Shown: positions 9,637 through 18,790 of the stretch, one piece after another
Layout: every line of letters starts with the position of its first letter
Position numbering within the stretch: position 1 is the first letter of the stretch
Source of the DNA: Phycisphaerales bacterium
GTDB taxonomy: Bacteria > Planctomycetota > Phycisphaerae > UBA1845 > UTPLA1
DNA: 64,000 nucleotides
NCBI GenBank assembly: GCA_020639075.1
Contig: JACKHI010000001.1
Location: forward strand, 2,294,001 to 2,358,000
Direction of reading: 5' to 3'
The notes under the pieces: model-generated
Databases searched by the model: none
Seen by the model: only the letters and a program-made list of their open reading frames with translations
What the model was told of the DNA's origin: nothing
Made by a program: the position numbers and the translations under genes

Positions 9637-9972
9637 TTACCGCTTCTTGGAGACCTTCTTCTTCTTGGTCGTCTTCTTCGCGCCCGCCGTGCCCAGGATC
9701 GCATCCTTGCATGCCTTCGCCACGCGGAACTTCACGACCTTCTTGGCCGCGATCTTGATCGACTCGCCCGTCGCCGGGTTGCGACCCATGCGGGCCTTGC
9801 GATGCTGAAGCACCAGCTTGCCGAGGCCGGGAAGCGTGAAGCCGTTCTTCGCTTCCTTGTAGGCCGTCGCGCACAGCGAGTCCATGAAGTCGACGACTTG
9901 CGTTCGCGTCATTTCATTCTTCTCGGCCAAGTGCCGAATCAGTGCTGTCTTGCTCATTGCTTTTGCTGCCAT
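9637..9972 (-). CDS. HU-family DNA-binding protein with Lys-rich tail
   Basis: A 111-residue nucleoid protein that bends DNA as a dimer. The HU/IHF fold is shown by S-K-T-A-L-I-R-H-L-A at the start, G-F-T-L-P-G-L-G-K-L in the middle and the DNA-arm signature G-R-N-P-A-T-G-E-S-I-K-I. The last 20 residues are almost all K, T and A, like a histone H1 tail, which is longer than in classical 90-residue HU. The frame extends upstream to 10077, but the ATG at 9972 is preceded by AGGAGG at good spacing, so it was chosen. It is divergent from purC and the two share a 155-bp promoter region. Confidence 0.92.
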   Translation of the reverse strand: MAAKAMSKTALIRHLAEKNEMTRTQVVDFMDSLCATAYKEAKNGFTLPGLGKLVLQHRKARMGRNPATGESIKIAAKKVVKFRVAKACKDAILGTAGAKKTTKKKKVSKKR

Positions 9973-10127
9973 GGCGCCTCCTAGATGCAAACATGTTCTA
10001 AGACGGTACTCGTCTTGACCGTCATTACCAGTACAATTCGAGCCAACAATAGCGTGACGAAACGGCTTCCGCAACAATGAACCCGCGAGAAAACCGCCTG
10101 AAATCAGGCCGAAATGGACGCCGAGAC

Positions 10128-11021
10128 ATGAACACTCTGACGCAACTCGACATCCCCGATCGCCCCATCCGACGCGGAAAAGTCCGCGACATCATCGACC
10201 TCGGCGACCGGCTGCTGATCGTCGCGACCGATCGCATCAGCGCCTTCGACTGCGTGATGCCCACGCCGATTCCGCTGAAGGGCCGCGTCCTCACACAGCT
10301 CTCCGCCTTCTGGTTCGGAATCCTCGCCGACGTCGTTCCCAACCATCTGCTTGAACTCGTCACCGATCGCGTTCCGAAAGGCCTGGAAGCACATTCCGAC
10401 GCCCTGAACGGTCGTTCAATGATCTGCCGAAAGGCGGACGTCGTTCCGATTGAATGTGTGGCTCGCGGCTACCTCGCCGGCAGCGGCTGGAAGGAATATC
10501 AGGCCTCGGGCTCCGTCTGCGGGATCGCCCTTCCGGCAGGGTTGCGCCAATGCGAAGCCCTCCCGGAGCCGATTTTCACACCCGCCACCAAGGCCGAAAC
10601 CGGCCACGACGAGAACATCCCGTTCGATCGCGCCTGTGACATCGCCGGCCGTGACACGATGACGACACTTCGCGACGTATCGATCTCGCTTTACGAAAGA
10701 GCCGCCGACTTCGCACGCAAGCGAGGCGTTATCCTCGCCGACACGAAGTTCGAATTCGGGCACACGCCGGACGGCCTCATTCTGATCGACGAAGCTCTCA
10801 CGCCGGATTCCAGCCGGTACTGGCCCGCCGACAAGTACGAACCCGGACGCGACCAGGAGAGCTTCGACAAGCAATTCGTACGCAACTTTCTCCAGGGCCT
10901 CTGCGACGCCGGAAAGTGGGACAAGACGGATCCCGCGCCGGCCCTGCCGGCCGACGTCGTCAGGGCCACGACCGATCGATACGTGGAGGCGTTTCGATTG
11001 CTCACAGGGCGGGACCTGTAG
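10128..11021 (+). CDS. purC: SAICAR synthetase
   Basis: Phosphoribosylaminoimidazole-succinocarboxamide synthase joins CAIR and aspartate with ATP in purine synthesis. The product (297 residues from 10128, 314 if started at 10077) has the family segments G-K-V-R-D-I, D-R-I-S-A-F-D-C, C-V-A-R-G-Y-L-A-G-S-G-W and L-I-D-E-A-L-T-P-D-S-S-R-Y-W. The length fits the roughly 300-residue PurC type. Neither start has a strong ribosome site; 10128 sits closest to the conserved N-terminus. guaB at 15005 serves the later GMP branch. Confidence 0.95.
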   Translation: MNTLTQLDIPDRPIRRGKVRDIIDLGDRLLIVATDRISAFDCVMPTPIPLKGRVLTQLSAFWFGILADVVPNHLLELVTDRVPKGLEAHSDALNGRSMICRKADVVPIECVARGYLAGSGWKEYQASGSVCGIALPAGLRQCEALPEPIFTPATKAETGHDENIPFDRACDIAGRDTMTTLRDVSISLYERAADFARKRGVILADTKFEFGHTPDGLILIDEALTPDSSRYWPADKYEPGRDQESFDKQFVRNFLQGLCDAGKWDKTDPAPALPADVVRATTDRYVEAFRLLTGRDL

Positions 11022-11161
11022 AGGTTTCCTTAAATTCCGACCCGATCGACCTGCCGCCCCACGGCCGGAATGCGCCCACAGCCGCCCGTCGGATGACCGA
11101 TTTCGCGACCGCACCGGATTTCGACGAACCTTCGTCGCTGCGCCGCCATACAGGTGAGTGA

Positions 11162-12145
11162 ATGCAGAGTGGAAAGAACGCCAGTTTTACGCTCAAACTC
11201 GTCGGCGCTTTCGCCATCATCTACGTGGTGTGGGGATCGACCTACCTGGCGATTCGATTCGCCATCGACTCTCTGCCTCCGTTTCTCATGGCAGGCGGCC
11301 GCTACCTGATCGCCGGCGCGGTACTGTCGCTTATCGTTCGAAACCGATCCGACGAACGCCTCTCGCTAAGCAACCTGCGAGCCGCATTCATCATTGGAAC
11401 GCTGATGCTCCTCGGCGGCAACGGTCTCGTCTGTTGGGCCGAACAGTCCGTTCCTTCCGGCGTCGCCGCACTGCTGATCGCGACCGTGCCGATCTGGATG
11501 GTCATGCTGGACTGGCTGATATGCCGAGGACCGCGCCCCGGCATCGCAACCATGATCGGCCTCATCCTCGGATTAACGGGAATCTACGTTCTCGTCGGCG
11601 CTGACAGCTTCAAGAGCGAACCGATCGACCGATGGGGTGCGATCGCTCTGCTCAGCGCCTGCGTCTTCTGGACATTGGGCTCGCTCTACTCACGACGCGC
11701 GGCGCTTCCGAAGTCGACGCTGCTGGCGACGGGATTCGAGATGATCGGCGGCGGCCTATCCCTCTTGATCGTCGGCACGCTGAACGGTGAGTGGATGTTG
11801 ATCCGGCCCGAGTCGATCACGCTGAAGTCGTGCCTCGCACTTGCCTATCTGATCGTCTTTGGCTCCATCATCGCACTGCCGGCCTACAAGTGGCTGTTGA
11901 CTGTCTGCCCGCCGGGACGCGCTGCAACGTACGCATATGTCAATCCGGTCATCGCCGTGTCGCTCGGCGCGATGCTGGCCGGCGAGGCGTTATCGCTGAG
12001 AGTCATCCTGGCATGCAGCGTCATCGTCATCGCCGTCGTCATCATCACGCGCTCATCCGTGCGCCGATCGCCGGCATTTGAGCCGCCGCCCGCCGAATCG
12101 CCGGCAGATGAGACGCAGACAGTCGTCGGGGATGCGATCACTTGA
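11162..12145 (+). CDS. EamA/DMT-superfamily transporter
   Basis: A 327-residue inner-membrane protein with about ten hydrophobic segments forming two EamA repeats (about 10-145 and 155-290). The first helix carries V-V-W-G-S-T-Y-L-A-I-R, the usual opening of this drug/metabolite exporter family, and the second repeat has G-S-I-I-A-L-P-A-Y-K-W-L followed by Y-V-N-P-V-I-A-V-S-L-G. The C-terminal 30 residues are polar and proline-rich. Such proteins often export amino acids or metabolites, but the substrate is not readable. AGGTGA lies just before the ATG. It is followed on the same strand by an APC permease, so the two may be cotranscribed. Confidence 0.88.
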   Translation: MQSGKNASFTLKLVGAFAIIYVVWGSTYLAIRFAIDSLPPFLMAGGRYLIAGAVLSLIVRNRSDERLSLSNLRAAFIIGTLMLLGGNGLVCWAEQSVPSGVAALLIATVPIWMVMLDWLICRGPRPGIATMIGLILGLTGIYVLVGADSFKSEPIDRWGAIALLSACVFWTLGSLYSRRAALPKSTLLATGFEMIGGGLSLLIVGTLNGEWMLIRPESITLKSCLALAYLIVFGSIIALPAYKWLLTVCPPGRAATYAYVNPVIAVSLGAMLAGEALSLRVILACSVIVIAVVIITRSSVRRSPAFEPPPAESPADETQTVVGDAIT

Positions 12146-12222
12146 AACATCACGAACCTCGCCCTATTGCTTCGCCAACGCCCTGCCACTCGTGACATTC
12201 CCGCGATACACTGCATGGCAAC

Positions 12223-13581
12223 GTGAGTGAATCGACATCGAGAATCCCTGAATCCAGTCACGAAGCGCGAGCGCTCAAGCGCTTGCTCGGACTCCCCTCG
12301 ATGATCGCCGTCGGCGCCGGCGTCGCAATCGGTTCCGGAGTTTTCCGCGTGCCGGGCAACATCGCGGCCGAAGCCGGATCGACCGGCTGGATCATCGCCG
12401 CCTGGCTCGTCGCGGGACTCATCACAATGATTCAGAGCCTCGTCACTGCCGAACTGGCGACGCGCCATCCGCAGGCCGGCGGAGAATACCAATTCCTGAA
12501 ACACGCCTACGGCGATTTCGCCGCCTTCCTCTTCGGCTGGTGCTGCGTCATCTTCATCAGCGGCGCCGGCATCGGCGCCATTGCAGCAACGATGAGCGAC
12601 TTCTTCGTCGCGCTGTTCAATCTCGAAGGGGGACATCGCACCATCGCCACGATCGCGGTGATTCTCGTCATCGCCATCAACTGCTTCGGTCTTCGCAGCG
12701 GCGCCGTGACGCAAAACGTCCTGACGGCGTTGAAGATTCTCGCCGTGATCGGAATCGCCGGCGGCGCCCTCTGGTATGCGGGCCGCCTCACGCCGAAGCC
12801 CGCAGGCGCGGCGGTCGTTGAGCCGATGACGTGGAGTCGATTCGTCGGCGCGATCCTGCTCGCCTATTGGCCTTACACGGGAACCACAGACTCCGTTCGC
12901 CTTGCCGAAGAAGTCCGCGACGCCCGCCGCGCCCTGCCCCGCGCCCTGATCGGTACGACGCTCCTCGTCATGCTCGTTTACGTCGCCTACAACTATGCCT
13001 TGCTGTGCGCCGCGACGCCGCAGGAAATGGCTGGACGGCAGGACGCGCACACGCTCGCCTTCGTCGGCAGCCGTCTGCCGATCCGCCCATTGATTCTGGC
13101 CGTCGGCGTGGTGATCTGCCTCAGCGCGATCTCCTCCGCCGCGCTGGCGAACTCCCGGATCATCTTCGCAATGGCGCGAGACGGCCTGGCATTCAGCTGG
13201 ATGGCGACGATGTCCAAACATCAGTCGCCCGTGCCCGCGCTCGTTCTGATCGGCGTCGTGGCAGTCCCGTTCGCCTGGAACAAGTCATTCGAAGAGAACC
13301 TGAACTTCTACTTCCTCGCCAGCGCCGTCTTGTTCGGCATGGTCTACCTCAGCCTGCTTGTCCTGCGCCGCCGCGATGCCGCAACGCCTGGCGAAACCGT
13401 CTACCGGCTGCCGTCGGCGCCGCTCTTTGTCGGCCTGCTCGTCGTCTTCGAGCTGGCCCTCGGAACCCGATGCATCGTGACGCAACCGCAGGACAGCCAG
13501 AAGACGCTGGCCGTGTTCGCGGCCCTCGGAGTGACGTACCTCGTCGTCCGCAGGCGGCAGCGCGGCACAAGGCGCGCGTGA
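12223..13581 (+). CDS. APC-family amino acid permease
   Basis: A 452-residue polytopic protein with about 12 membrane helices. The substrate-binding first helix reads G-A-G-V-A-I-G-S-G-V-F, the glycine-rich signature of amino acid/polyamine/organocation carriers. The start is a GTG at 12223; no ATG lies nearby in frame. It resembles LAT/CAT-type exchangers more than drug pumps, but the substrate is unknown. Its TGA directly abuts the reverse-strand stop of the CDGSH gene (TGATCA), so the two genes converge with no spacer and no room for a separate terminator. Confidence 0.88.
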   Translation: MSESTSRIPESSHEARALKRLLGLPSMIAVGAGVAIGSGVFRVPGNIAAEAGSTGWIIAAWLVAGLITMIQSLVTAELATRHPQAGGEYQFLKHAYGDFAAFLFGWCCVIFISGAGIGAIAATMSDFFVALFNLEGGHRTIATIAVILVIAINCFGLRSGAVTQNVLTALKILAVIGIAGGALWYAGRLTPKPAGAAVVEPMTWSRFVGAILLAYWPYTGTTDSVRLAEEVRDARRALPRALIGTTLLVMLVYVAYNYALLCAATPQEMAGRQDAHTLAFVGSRLPIRPLILAVGVVICLSAISSAALANSRIIFAMARDGLAFSWMATMSKHQSPVPALVLIGVVAVPFAWNKSFEENLNFYFLASAVLFGMVYLSLLVLRRRDAATPGETVYRLPSAPLFVGLLVVFELALGTRCIVTQPQDSQKTLAVFAALGVTYLVVRRRQRGTRRA

Positions 13582-13818
13582 TCAGAGATGCTTGTGGCTG
13601 CCGTCGCACCAGGGCGAATTGCCCGTGCGATAGCACATGCAGACGGCCTTCTTGCCGTCGGCCTCGACCTGGCAGACGACGGGGCCGATCTCTTCATCGC
13701 ACTGCTTGTGCGAGCCGTCGCAATACGGCAGATTGGCGCTTAGTCCGCACTGGCAATAGGCCTTCTTTCCCGCCGTCTCCTGAAGCACATGCGGCGCCGT
13801 TCCGAATTTCCGCTCCAT
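13582..13818 (-). CDS. Double CDGSH iron-sulfur protein
   Basis: A 78-residue protein with two CDGSH 2Fe-2S motifs, each with three Cys and one His: C-Q-C-G-x(6)-Y-C-D-G-S-H near 23-37 and C-M-C-Y-x(6)-W-C-D-G-S-H near 61-75. This matches bacterial two-motif mitoNEET relatives, thought to carry or transfer electrons or clusters. The ATG at 13818 follows GGAGG at 9 bases; an in-frame TTG just before it is unlikely to be used. It is followed at a distance by other minus-strand genes, and its stop abuts the stop of the permease. Confidence 0.93.
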   Translation of the reverse strand: MERKFGTAPHVLQETAGKKAYCQCGLSANLPYCDGSHKQCDEEIGPVVCQVEADGKKAVCMCYRTGNSPWCDGSHKHL

Positions 13819-13939
13819 CAATCAGGTCCTCCGAAAAAAGTGATTGGCATTGATACGAAAATCCCGCGGCGACGCAATCGCGCATCGCCGCGGGAAGCAG
13901 ATTCACTGAAGCGCATCATCGCGCACGTTCAGCAGGCGA

Positions 13940-14290
13940 TCAGGCCTTCTTGCAGCATGGCTTCGTGCAGTTCGGCGGGCACTTCTTGTCCATGCAGCAC
14001 GGCGCCTTGCCGTCCTTCGCGCAGTTACCCGTGCACTTCTTTGCGTCCTTGCAGCAGGCCTTCTTGCAGTCCGCCGGGCACGCCTTCTTGTCTTTGCAGC
14101 ACGCCAGCTTGCAATCGGCCGTGCACTGAGCGCCCTTGACGCAACACGGCTTCTTGCAGTCGGGCGAGCATGCCTTGCCCGTCGTCTTGCACGTGCCGCA
14201 GCACTTGTCGGCATTCTGGCTGCAACCGAGGCCGGCCGTCAGGCCCATCGCCAACATCAATCCGAAACACACTCGCATCATCGCCTTCAT
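13940..14290 (-). CDS. Cysteine-rich repeat lipoprotein
   Basis: A 116-residue predicted lipoprotein of unknown function. A short signal peptide ends in L-T-A-G-L-G-C, and the mature part has 24 cysteines in fewer than 100 residues, arranged as repeats of C-x(3)-C-x(3)-C-C spaced by lysine-rich linkers of 5-6 residues, with no tryptophan. The pattern suggests metal binding or a disulfide-packed rod, but this is inference. The start at 14290 has GGGAG upstream; the frame itself opens at 14344. It lies between the CDGSH protein and the guaB-linked lipoprotein on the same strand, with gaps that suggest separate transcripts. Confidence 0.8.
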   Translation of the reverse strand: MKAMMRVCFGLMLAMGLTAGLGCSQNADKCCGTCKTTGKACSPDCKKPCCVKGAQCTADCKLACCKDKKACPADCKKACCKDAKKCTGNCAKDGKAPCCMDKKCPPNCTKPCCKKA

Positions 14291-14436
14291 CACTTGCTCC
14301 CTCTTTTTGAATGGTTGAAACACTCTCGATGCCGACCGCGCCATTTCGCATCGCCATCGCGCTCGGGCACTCGCGACTTGCCAAATCGCCGTCGCGTTCC
14401 CCTTTCAAATCTAACGCCGCCGACAGGCACTTCGAC

Positions 14437-15036
14437 CTACGGAGCGGACGACTCCGCTGTATCGGTCTCCATCGAGCCGGCGCCGTTTCCATCGAGGTAG
14501 TTCACGAACGGCGGCTCCCGCATCGCTGAATCGGATCGCTTTGCGTCATGATCATATCGATCGATGATGCTCGGAGAGAGTCGGCCGTCACTCTCCATGA
14601 GCGTACCGGGCGGCGTCACGACGGCGCTGACCGGCCACAGCACACTGTTCATGGAGAACCGTGCGGGCCCATAGAGAATGTGCATGTAATCAACCCAGTT
14701 CATGGCGAAGACCGCATCCGGCGCATCTTCGTCAGCCACTTCCTGGTAGCGATTGCCCTTGTCCTCGAACGGATCTTCGAACCATAGCGGCCAATGAGAA
14801 ACGGCGCCGTTTTCAAAGGCGACTTCGTGCGCCGGCCAGTTCGTTCGCCATCGGTTCGAGGAGAACTCCGACTTGTTGGAGTAGCCCTGGGCGCTCGCCG
14901 TCGTCATCTCGTCCTCGACGACGGTGCTCGAATCGACCCACGGATTGTTCACGTGGGAACAACCGACAGGGGCGACAGCGAACACGAACAGGATGGCCGC
15001 CGCGTCACGTAATCTCAACTGTGTTCTCAACCGCAT
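14437..15036 (-). CDS. Lipoprotein overlapping guaB
   Basis: A 199-residue protein with a basic start, a hydrophobic helix and the lipobox A-P-V-G-C-S near residue 26. The mature part is acidic and rich in W, Y and P (for example W-P-L-W-F-E-D-P-F-E-D-K), with no family I recognise. The ATG at 15036 lies inside the end of guaB in another frame, giving a 32-base overlap, and has GAGGA about 9 bases upstream within guaB. The overlap suggests cotranscription and coupled translation with guaB, although the two products have no obvious functional link. Confidence 0.75.
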   Translation of the reverse strand: MRLRTQLRLRDAAAILFVFAVAPVGCSHVNNPWVDSSTVVEDEMTTASAQGYSNKSEFSSNRWRTNWPAHEVAFENGAVSHWPLWFEDPFEDKGNRYQEVADEDAPDAVFAMNWVDYMHILYGPARFSMNSVLWPVSAVVTPPGTLMESDGRLSPSIIDRYDHDAKRSDSAMREPPFVNYLDGNGAGSMETDTAESSAP

Positions 15037-16504
15037 AGTTAGGGGCTTCCTCGGTAATCACCAGGTTGTGGGGATGCGATTCCTGCATGCCCGCGCCGCT
15101 GATCCGCACAAATCTTGCATCGCGCCGCAGCGTTTCGATATCCGCAGCGCCGCAGTATCCCATACCGGCCCGCAGACCGCCAACCAATTGATATGTCAAT
15201 TCCGGTAAACGGCCGCGATAAGGCACGCGGCCCTCGACGCCTTCCGGAACGAGCTTCCCGCGATCCGTCTCGCCCTTCTGGCTGTAACGATCGGCGCTGC
15301 CCTCGTGCATCGCCCCGATCGAGCCCATGCCGCGATATTCCTTGAACCGGCGGCCCTTCCAGAAAACGAGCTGTCCGGGCGATTCGTCGAGGCCGGCAAA
15401 CAGCGAGCCGATCATGACCGCGTTCGCCCCGGCGGCCATCGCCTTCGTGATGTCGCCGGAGTAGCGGATGCCGCCGTCCGCGATCACGGGAATGCCGGCC
15501 GCCTCGGCGACGGGCACGACGTTGAAGATCGCCGTGATCTGCGGGATGCCGACGCCCGACACGACGCGCGTCGTGCAGATCGAGCCCGGTCCAATGCCGA
15601 CCTTCAAGGCGTCGGCGCCGGCGTCGATCAAATCGCGGGCCGCGTCGGCCGTGGCGATGTTGCCGGCGATGACTTCGATGCGGAACCGCTTCTTGATTTC
15701 GCGGATCGTGTTGATGACGTTTTCGCTGTGACCGTGCGCCGAATCGACGCCGATGACATCGACGCCGTTGCTGATGAGCGCTTCGACGCGCTCGAACTCG
15801 AACACGCCGACGGCAGCGCCGACGCGCAGGCGTCCGCGTTCGTCGCGGCTGGAATTCGGGAACTGGCGGTTCTTGTCGATGTCGCGCATCGTGATGAGAC
15901 CGGCGAGGCGGCCGTTGGCATCGACGAGCAGCAGCTTTTCGACCTTGCTGCGCTGCAGGATCTTACCGGCTTCGTCCAGCGAAGTGCCGGCCGGCGCCGT
16001 GACGAGATTGGTCTTCGTCATGACGCTGGAGACGGGCGTTCGAGCGGCGGCCGCCGCGTTGCCGTCGCTCTGGTCGAGGAACTTCAGGTCGCGCCGCGTC
16101 AGGATGCCGACGAGCTTGTTGCCGTCCTCCACGATCGGCACGCCCGAAATGTTCTGGATGCGCATCAGGTCCGCCGCCCGCTCGACGGTATCGTTCGGCC
16201 GGAGCGTGAGCGGATCGAAAATGACGCCGTTGGCGCTGCGCTTGACCTTGTCGACCTCGCGGCACTGGGCCTCGATCGACAGGTTCTTGTGAATGATGCC
16301 GATGCCGCCCTCCTGCGCCAGCGCGATCGCCAGGCTGGACTCGGTGACCGTGTCCATGGGGGCGGAAATGATCGGGATGTTGAGGGTGATCGACGGCGTG
16401 AGGCGGGAGCGCACGTCGGCGTCCCTCGGGACGACGCCGCTGCGGGCGGGCACGAGGAGAACGTCGTCGAAGGTGATCCCGTCGCCGATGATCTTGTTCT
16501 GCAT
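15005..16504 (-). CDS. guaB: IMP dehydrogenase
   Basis: A 499-residue enzyme that oxidises IMP to XMP with NAD, the first committed step to GMP. The catalytic loop G-I-G-P-G-S-I-C-T-T-R is present near residue 300-310 with its Cys. Two CBS domains are inserted at about 95-215 and probably bind adenine nucleotides. The active-site flap region with the E-G-V-E-G segment and the start M-Q-N-K-I-I-G-D-G-I-T-F-D-D are also typical. AAAGG lies upstream of the ATG. The downstream lipoprotein gene overlaps its last 32 bases. Confidence 0.97.
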   Translation of the reverse strand: MQNKIIGDGITFDDVLLVPARSGVVPRDADVRSRLTPSITLNIPIISAPMDTVTESSLAIALAQEGGIGIIHKNLSIEAQCREVDKVKRSANGVIFDPLTLRPNDTVERAADLMRIQNISGVPIVEDGNKLVGILTRRDLKFLDQSDGNAAAAARTPVSSVMTKTNLVTAPAGTSLDEAGKILQRSKVEKLLLVDANGRLAGLITMRDIDKNRQFPNSSRDERGRLRVGAAVGVFEFERVEALISNGVDVIGVDSAHGHSENVINTIREIKKRFRIEVIAGNIATADAARDLIDAGADALKVGIGPGSICTTRVVSGVGIPQITAIFNVVPVAEAAGIPVIADGGIRYSGDITKAMAAGANAVMIGSLFAGLDESPGQLVFWKGRRFKEYRGMGSIGAMHEGSADRYSQKGETDRGKLVPEGVEGRVPYRGRLPELTYQLVGGLRAGMGYCGAADIETLRRDARFVRISGAGMQESHPHNLVITEEAPNYAVENTVEIT

Positions 16505-17051
16505 GCAAACGCCTTTCTGGCAAGCCGGCCGAAGGACCGCGATCCGGACTGGACGACGGACGACGGACGACGAACCGCAGAAAGGACACGATATCGCACA
16601 AAAAGGGGCCCGGCAACATGGGCGGCACGCCGCAGGGCCGTCCGAGAAGGGCGCAACGGCGATCCCTGCGCTGCCCGCCCGTCGGTCCCGGCCTGGCGGT
16701 TCGGGATGGGCCTTCCGGTCGTTTCACACGATTGAACCGGGCCGACGTGCGGCGGAGACGACGCGTGAAATTCCCTGAGTTTTCTTGCGCCCCCGCCTTT
16801 CCGACACCCGCGCTCGCGCCGTTGTTTGCGCGCCCGCGGGAAAAAAAACTGCAAACGGCCGCAAAGTGTCGCAAACTGTCGCAAATCCGACGGCCGATCG
16901 TGCAGCGCGAATTGTCGTCGTTCGGAGCCCATGTCGAATGGCACGCCTGTTGCGCGCTCCGCGTTTTGGCGTCTGGCGTCGATGACAAGAACGGCGAAAC
17001 GGGGGTAGAATCGAGAAAAGGCCACGAATCGGGTTCGGTCGTGGCGCTAAT
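16505..17051. other. 547-bp region between guaB and tRNA-Arg
   Basis: It must contain the guaB promoter (minus) and the tRNA promoter (plus). Visible structure: a short tandem repeat of ACGACGG near 16551-16573, an A8 run at 16841, and four GCAAA units at a 10-bp period (16851-16885). Open frames here lack protein-like composition. No gene is supported. Confidence 0.5.
16851..16885 (+). repeat. Four GCAAA units at 10-bp spacing
   Basis: GCAAA occurs at 16851, 16861, 16871 and 16881, each followed by five variable bases; the second and third units share GTC at the end. The spacing is one DNA turn, which could place sites on one face of the helix or bend the DNA, next to an A8 run. It is upstream of tRNA-Arg and guaB. 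Confidence 0.55.
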
Positions 17052-17125
17052 GCGCCCGTAGCTCAGCTGGATAGAGCAGCGGACTTCTAATCCGCAGGTC
17101 GTAGGTTCGAATCCTACCGGGCGTG
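17052..17125 (+). tRNA. tRNA-Arg (anticodon TCT)
   Basis: A complete 74-base cloverleaf: acceptor GCGCCCG pairs with CGGGCGT (one G-U), D stem GCTC/GAGC, anticodon stem GCGGA/TCCGC with loop CTTCTAA (anticodon TCT at 17086-17088), variable loop AGGTC, T stem GTAGG/CCTAC with TTCGAAT, and discriminator G. The CCA end is not encoded. It reads AGA/AGG codons. Confidence 0.95.
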
Positions 17126-17233
17126 GTTTTCACACCATCGCAATCGAATGTTGCCCCACCACCCCGGAACCGGGCAGCAATGTCCAGACAGGGCGCGTCA
17201 CGCACCGATTCCAAAGGAAAGGCAGGAGAAGCT

Positions 17234-18616
17234 ATGAGAATCACGCTTCCAGTGAATGCGACGGCCTGCATACTTGCCCTTACACCGATTCGAGCCAATA
17301 GCGCACAGCCCGCGTCGCGTCAGACCGAGTCACCAACGGAAACGCTGGCAGATTACAGGCACGTGGATGTCAGCCCGGCCGCTCCGCTGACGACGCAGGA
17401 AGCCGATCACATCAAGGAGCTTATCAGGCGGCTCGCCGATGTTGACCGACCGGCATATGGATACACGCTAACGAAGCGGTTCTCGCGATTCGCACCGATA
17501 CCTGCGGCATCGACGTATTTTCTCGGCGTTTCCGGAGACGATCCCGAGATTCGGGAGCCGGCGGCACTGGCGGAACTCGTCAGGCTCGGTCCTGCCGCGC
17601 TTCCATTCTTGTTGGAATCACTGACGGATACGACTCTGACCCAATACAGGCTGACGTTCCCCCAGAATCCGCGAGGATTCGGCAGGGACGAGCGACGCAT
17701 TCGCTACGACCCCTATTTGGACAGGAATCCAATGAACGAGCGCGAGAACTCGATTCTGGGAGAACGTCCAAAGACTGACCCTAAAGTCAAACGCGGAGAA
17801 GTGTCTTACGTCGTCAGGATCGGGGACCTGTGTTTCGTTGCCATCGGCCAAATCACGAATCGGGACTACAGGCTGATTTCAGCCAATGGCAGATACGATG
17901 CGAATGTGATTCGTTCCGTAGAACATGGAGAAATCGCAAAAAAGTTGCGAAAAGTCTGGGAGGTGGGCGATTGCCGGCAGGGGCTGTTCGATCATCTGAT
18001 GATCGATTTTCGCACGCGATCCGGGCATTCAAGTGCTCGTCAGGCCGATGCTGCTTTAAGGTTGCTTTTCTATTTCCCCGATGTGGCCACACCAATCGTT
18101 GCCGAGCGAATCAGGTTGCTCAATGTCGAGTCCCCCGATAACGGCGAGCGAATCGAGACCAATGGCGTAATTGATTCCGTCTTGATTGAAAAGGTCGCAT
18201 TTTCCACTGATCCCGTCATTCGCAGGGAACTTGTGAGAGTGATGAGGACCTCGTCAGGCATTCTTACATTTTGCGCGAGCGTGCCTCGTGCCAGCGAGAC
18301 GAATCTGGATGAGTGCTGGGATCGCTTTAGGGAATTCGATGACAAGTCGCCATCTCATTCGCCGAGTTTCAAATGGTTGGTCCTTGCGTCTTTCAATCAG
18401 TACGGTGGAGATGGACTGGTTCCATTTGCAAGTCGGATGTTGAATGACACTTCTGAAACCACGAAGGACGGAAAGCCCCATCGATGCTGCGATGTGGCCG
18501 CCGATTTGATCGCAAGGCACGTTGATGGAATTGACTTTGATCTGGATGCGCCACTCGATGTGAGGACGAAGAAAATTCGTGAGATCACGACGAAACTCGA
18601 ACGGCCGAAGGATTAG
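17234..18616 (+). CDS. Exported protein of unknown function
   Basis: A 460-residue protein with a likely signal peptide (N-A-T-A-C-I-L-A-L-T-P-I then A-N-S-A-Q). The mature part is mostly helical-looking, with A-L-A-E-L-V-R-L-G-P-A-A-L-P-F-L-L-E-S-L near 100, which resembles a HEAT-type helix pair, and a Cys-poor remainder. I recognise no catalytic motif. The frame opens at 17123 inside the tRNA-Arg acceptor end; the ATG at 17234 with CAGGAG about 8 bases upstream is the better start. Base composition is slightly lower in GC than its neighbours, which may mean acquisition by transfer. Confidence 0.7.
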   Translation: MRITLPVNATACILALTPIRANSAQPASRQTESPTETLADYRHVDVSPAAPLTTQEADHIKELIRRLADVDRPAYGYTLTKRFSRFAPIPAASTYFLGVSGDDPEIREPAALAELVRLGPAALPFLLESLTDTTLTQYRLTFPQNPRGFGRDERRIRYDPYLDRNPMNERENSILGERPKTDPKVKRGEVSYVVRIGDLCFVAIGQITNRDYRLISANGRYDANVIRSVEHGEIAKKLRKVWEVGDCRQGLFDHLMIDFRTRSGHSSARQADAALRLLFYFPDVATPIVAERIRLLNVESPDNGERIETNGVIDSVLIEKVAFSTDPVIRRELVRVMRTSSGILTFCASVPRASETNLDECWDRFREFDDKSPSHSPSFKWLVLASFNQYGGDGLVPFASRMLNDTSETTKDGKPHRCCDVAADLIARHVDGIDFDLDAPLDVRTKKIREITTKLERPKD

Positions 18617-18790
18617 GCGGCGCGCCTTCTCAAGTAACGCGGATTCAAGTTGTACCGACGACATCACTTTGCATTATCGATACAGTACGATGAGTAACTC
18701 GTTTCCGGAGGATTGCCCGAATCCTTCCGACACGAGTACTTCGGGCCTCAAGGTGGTTCAATCCCTCGGAGTCAATGATCGCGCATTCGA

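Noticed and set aside
15305..16735. Plus-strand frame of 476 codons under guaB
   Set aside because: Antisense to guaB, very rich in D, R, A and V; guaB has conserved motifs throughout.
17047..17298. Minus-strand frame ending in G-R-I-R-T-Y-D-L-R-I-R-S
   Set aside because: This is the antisense of tRNA-Arg, a frequent false gene; the sequence is explained by the tRNA.
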